The translations under genes were made by a program, and so were the position numbers. 64,000 nucleotides of DNA from Aricia agestis (Eukaryota; Arthropoda; Insecta; Lepidoptera; Lycaenidae), in assembly GCF_905147365.1 (NCBI RefSeq), contig NC_056412.1:14438001-14502000 (forward strand). Reading direction: 5' to 3'. Position 1 is the first letter of the stretch. Each line of letters begins with the position of its first letter. Positions 40,835 to 64,000 of the stretch are shown here, in pieces. The notes below the pieces were generated by a model. That model made no database searches. It worked only from the letters and a program-made list of their open reading frames with translations, and was not told the DNA's origin.

Positions 40835-41027
40835 GGCTGCGTCCCCATCAGACACGGCGCGGCGCCGGCAGCGTGTTACGGCACGACACCGCCATCGTGA
40901 TACGGTACGGCGCCGCACCGTGTCACGGTGCCACGTACGGTGCGTCCCTATTCAGTCGATATTTGCGCTCGAACGAGAGTGCTTGTCAGACAAGCACTCT
41001 CGTGCCGTGTCTGATGGGGACGCAGCC
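40835..41027. mobile_element. Harbinger-type MITE with TAA duplication, upstream of Pi3K68D
   Basis: Ends GGCTGCGTCCCCATCAGACA and complement, flanked by TAA at 40832-40834 and 41028-41030. It lies about 250 bases before the Pi3K68D 5' UTR donor. Confidence 0.75.
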
Positions 41028-41199
41028 TAAGTCCTAACCTGATAAACAAAAAAACCCTCTGGTGTTCATATGACTTTGACAAATGACATCTGACGTATTA
41101 GTATTTGACATCTGTCATATTTATAAAACGTACACCCATGGTGTTTTTTTTAGTTTTTGTAAATTTTTAATAAAATGTACGCAAACGTACTTAGTGAGT

Positions 41200-41401
41200 A
41201 AAGTAATTAAGATCTAAATATCTTGCTAAATACGTAAGAGACGCACATAAAAAAATGTTGTATAGTGTTTAAAGGTAAGTGAATTACATTCAGCTAAAGT
41301 TACAAACTTGTCATGAGTTCGAGTTTGTTTGTTTAGTGTCAACTTTTGTGTGGGATTCTGATAAAATGTGAATAACAAACAAAATTTTCACTGTGTTTTA
41401 G
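41200..41401 (+). promoter_or_regulatory. Pi3K68D 5' UTR exon end and leader intron
   Basis: A donor AAAG/GTAAGT at 41274/41275 and an acceptor TTTTAG at 41396-41401 define a 127-base intron in the leader. The transcription start must lie upstream of 41274; I cannot place it. Confidence 0.45.
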
Positions 41402-63808
<22,407 letters not shown>

Positions 63809-64000
63809 GTTAGCTTTATATTTTTCAATTCTTGGGTATACGGATGAACGTTTAAACATTACGTTGAGAAAGCCTTTATCTTTCTAGAATTCCTGCTTTT
63901 CACACATTCGACATTGCAATAGACAAGGACAAAACATACAAACAAATAGCTTAGAGCATTATCAAATATTTTTATTATTAAGGTGGTAAGAGTTTATTTA

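Noticed and set aside
40810..41037. Frame overlapping the upstream region of Pi3K68D
   Set aside because: It spans a palindromic MITE with TAA duplication, with no splice borders.

Overview
This window is nuclear DNA from an insect, almost certainly a moth or butterfly. The genes are long and split by introns into short exons with GT..AG borders. The introns are packed with repeat types typical of Lepidoptera: tRNA-headed SINEs ending in ATT repeats, non-autonomous Helitron-like elements ending in a hairpin plus CTAGT, mariner, and CR1/Jockey- and RTE-type retrotransposons. All identifications come from reading translated exons and from remembered protein families; no search was run.

Layout. 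(1) About 180-6113, + strand: the last six coding exons of Ube3a, covering the complete HECT domain with its catalytic cysteine. The gene enters from the left edge. Its longest intron carries an antisense CR1/Jockey-type element. (2) 8435-36910, - strand: a 17-exon gene for an NSUN7-like RNA methyltransferase homologue that converges on Ube3a. All splice phases agree and give about 942 residues. The cysteine expected in motif VI is missing. Its introns carry a solo LTR with target-site duplication, an RTE-type element, a CR1/Jockey-type fragment, a long (TA)n tract, SINEs and many MITEs. (3) 38329-39629, + strand: a candidate three-exon gene for a 124-residue basic protein that I do not recognise. 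(4) 41402-63808 and beyond, + strand: a class II phosphoinositide 3-kinase (Pi3K68D/PIK3C2 type). Twenty-two coding exons run from the start codon through a Pro/Tyr/Gln-rich tail, Ras-binding domain, C2 and helical domain to the first strands of the kinase domain. The rest of the kinase, PX and terminal C2 lie past the right edge. Exon 10 has a reading-frame break as sequenced.

The genes have no evident shared pathway: one is a ubiquitin ligase, one an RNA-modification homologue, one a membrane-lipid kinase. Ube3a and the NSUN7-like gene converge. The NSUN7-like gene and the small gene / Pi3K68D pair diverge across the 36.9-41.4 kb interval, which should hold their promoters. I found no CRISPR array, no bacterial-type operon and no clearly functional tRNA gene. 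The most notable points are the degenerate NSUN7 active site and its extra N-terminal exons, the Pi3K68D frame break, the unrecognised small gene, and well-dated transposon structures (mariner, solo LTR, hAT, TTAA- and TAA-flanked MITEs) with intact target-site duplications.
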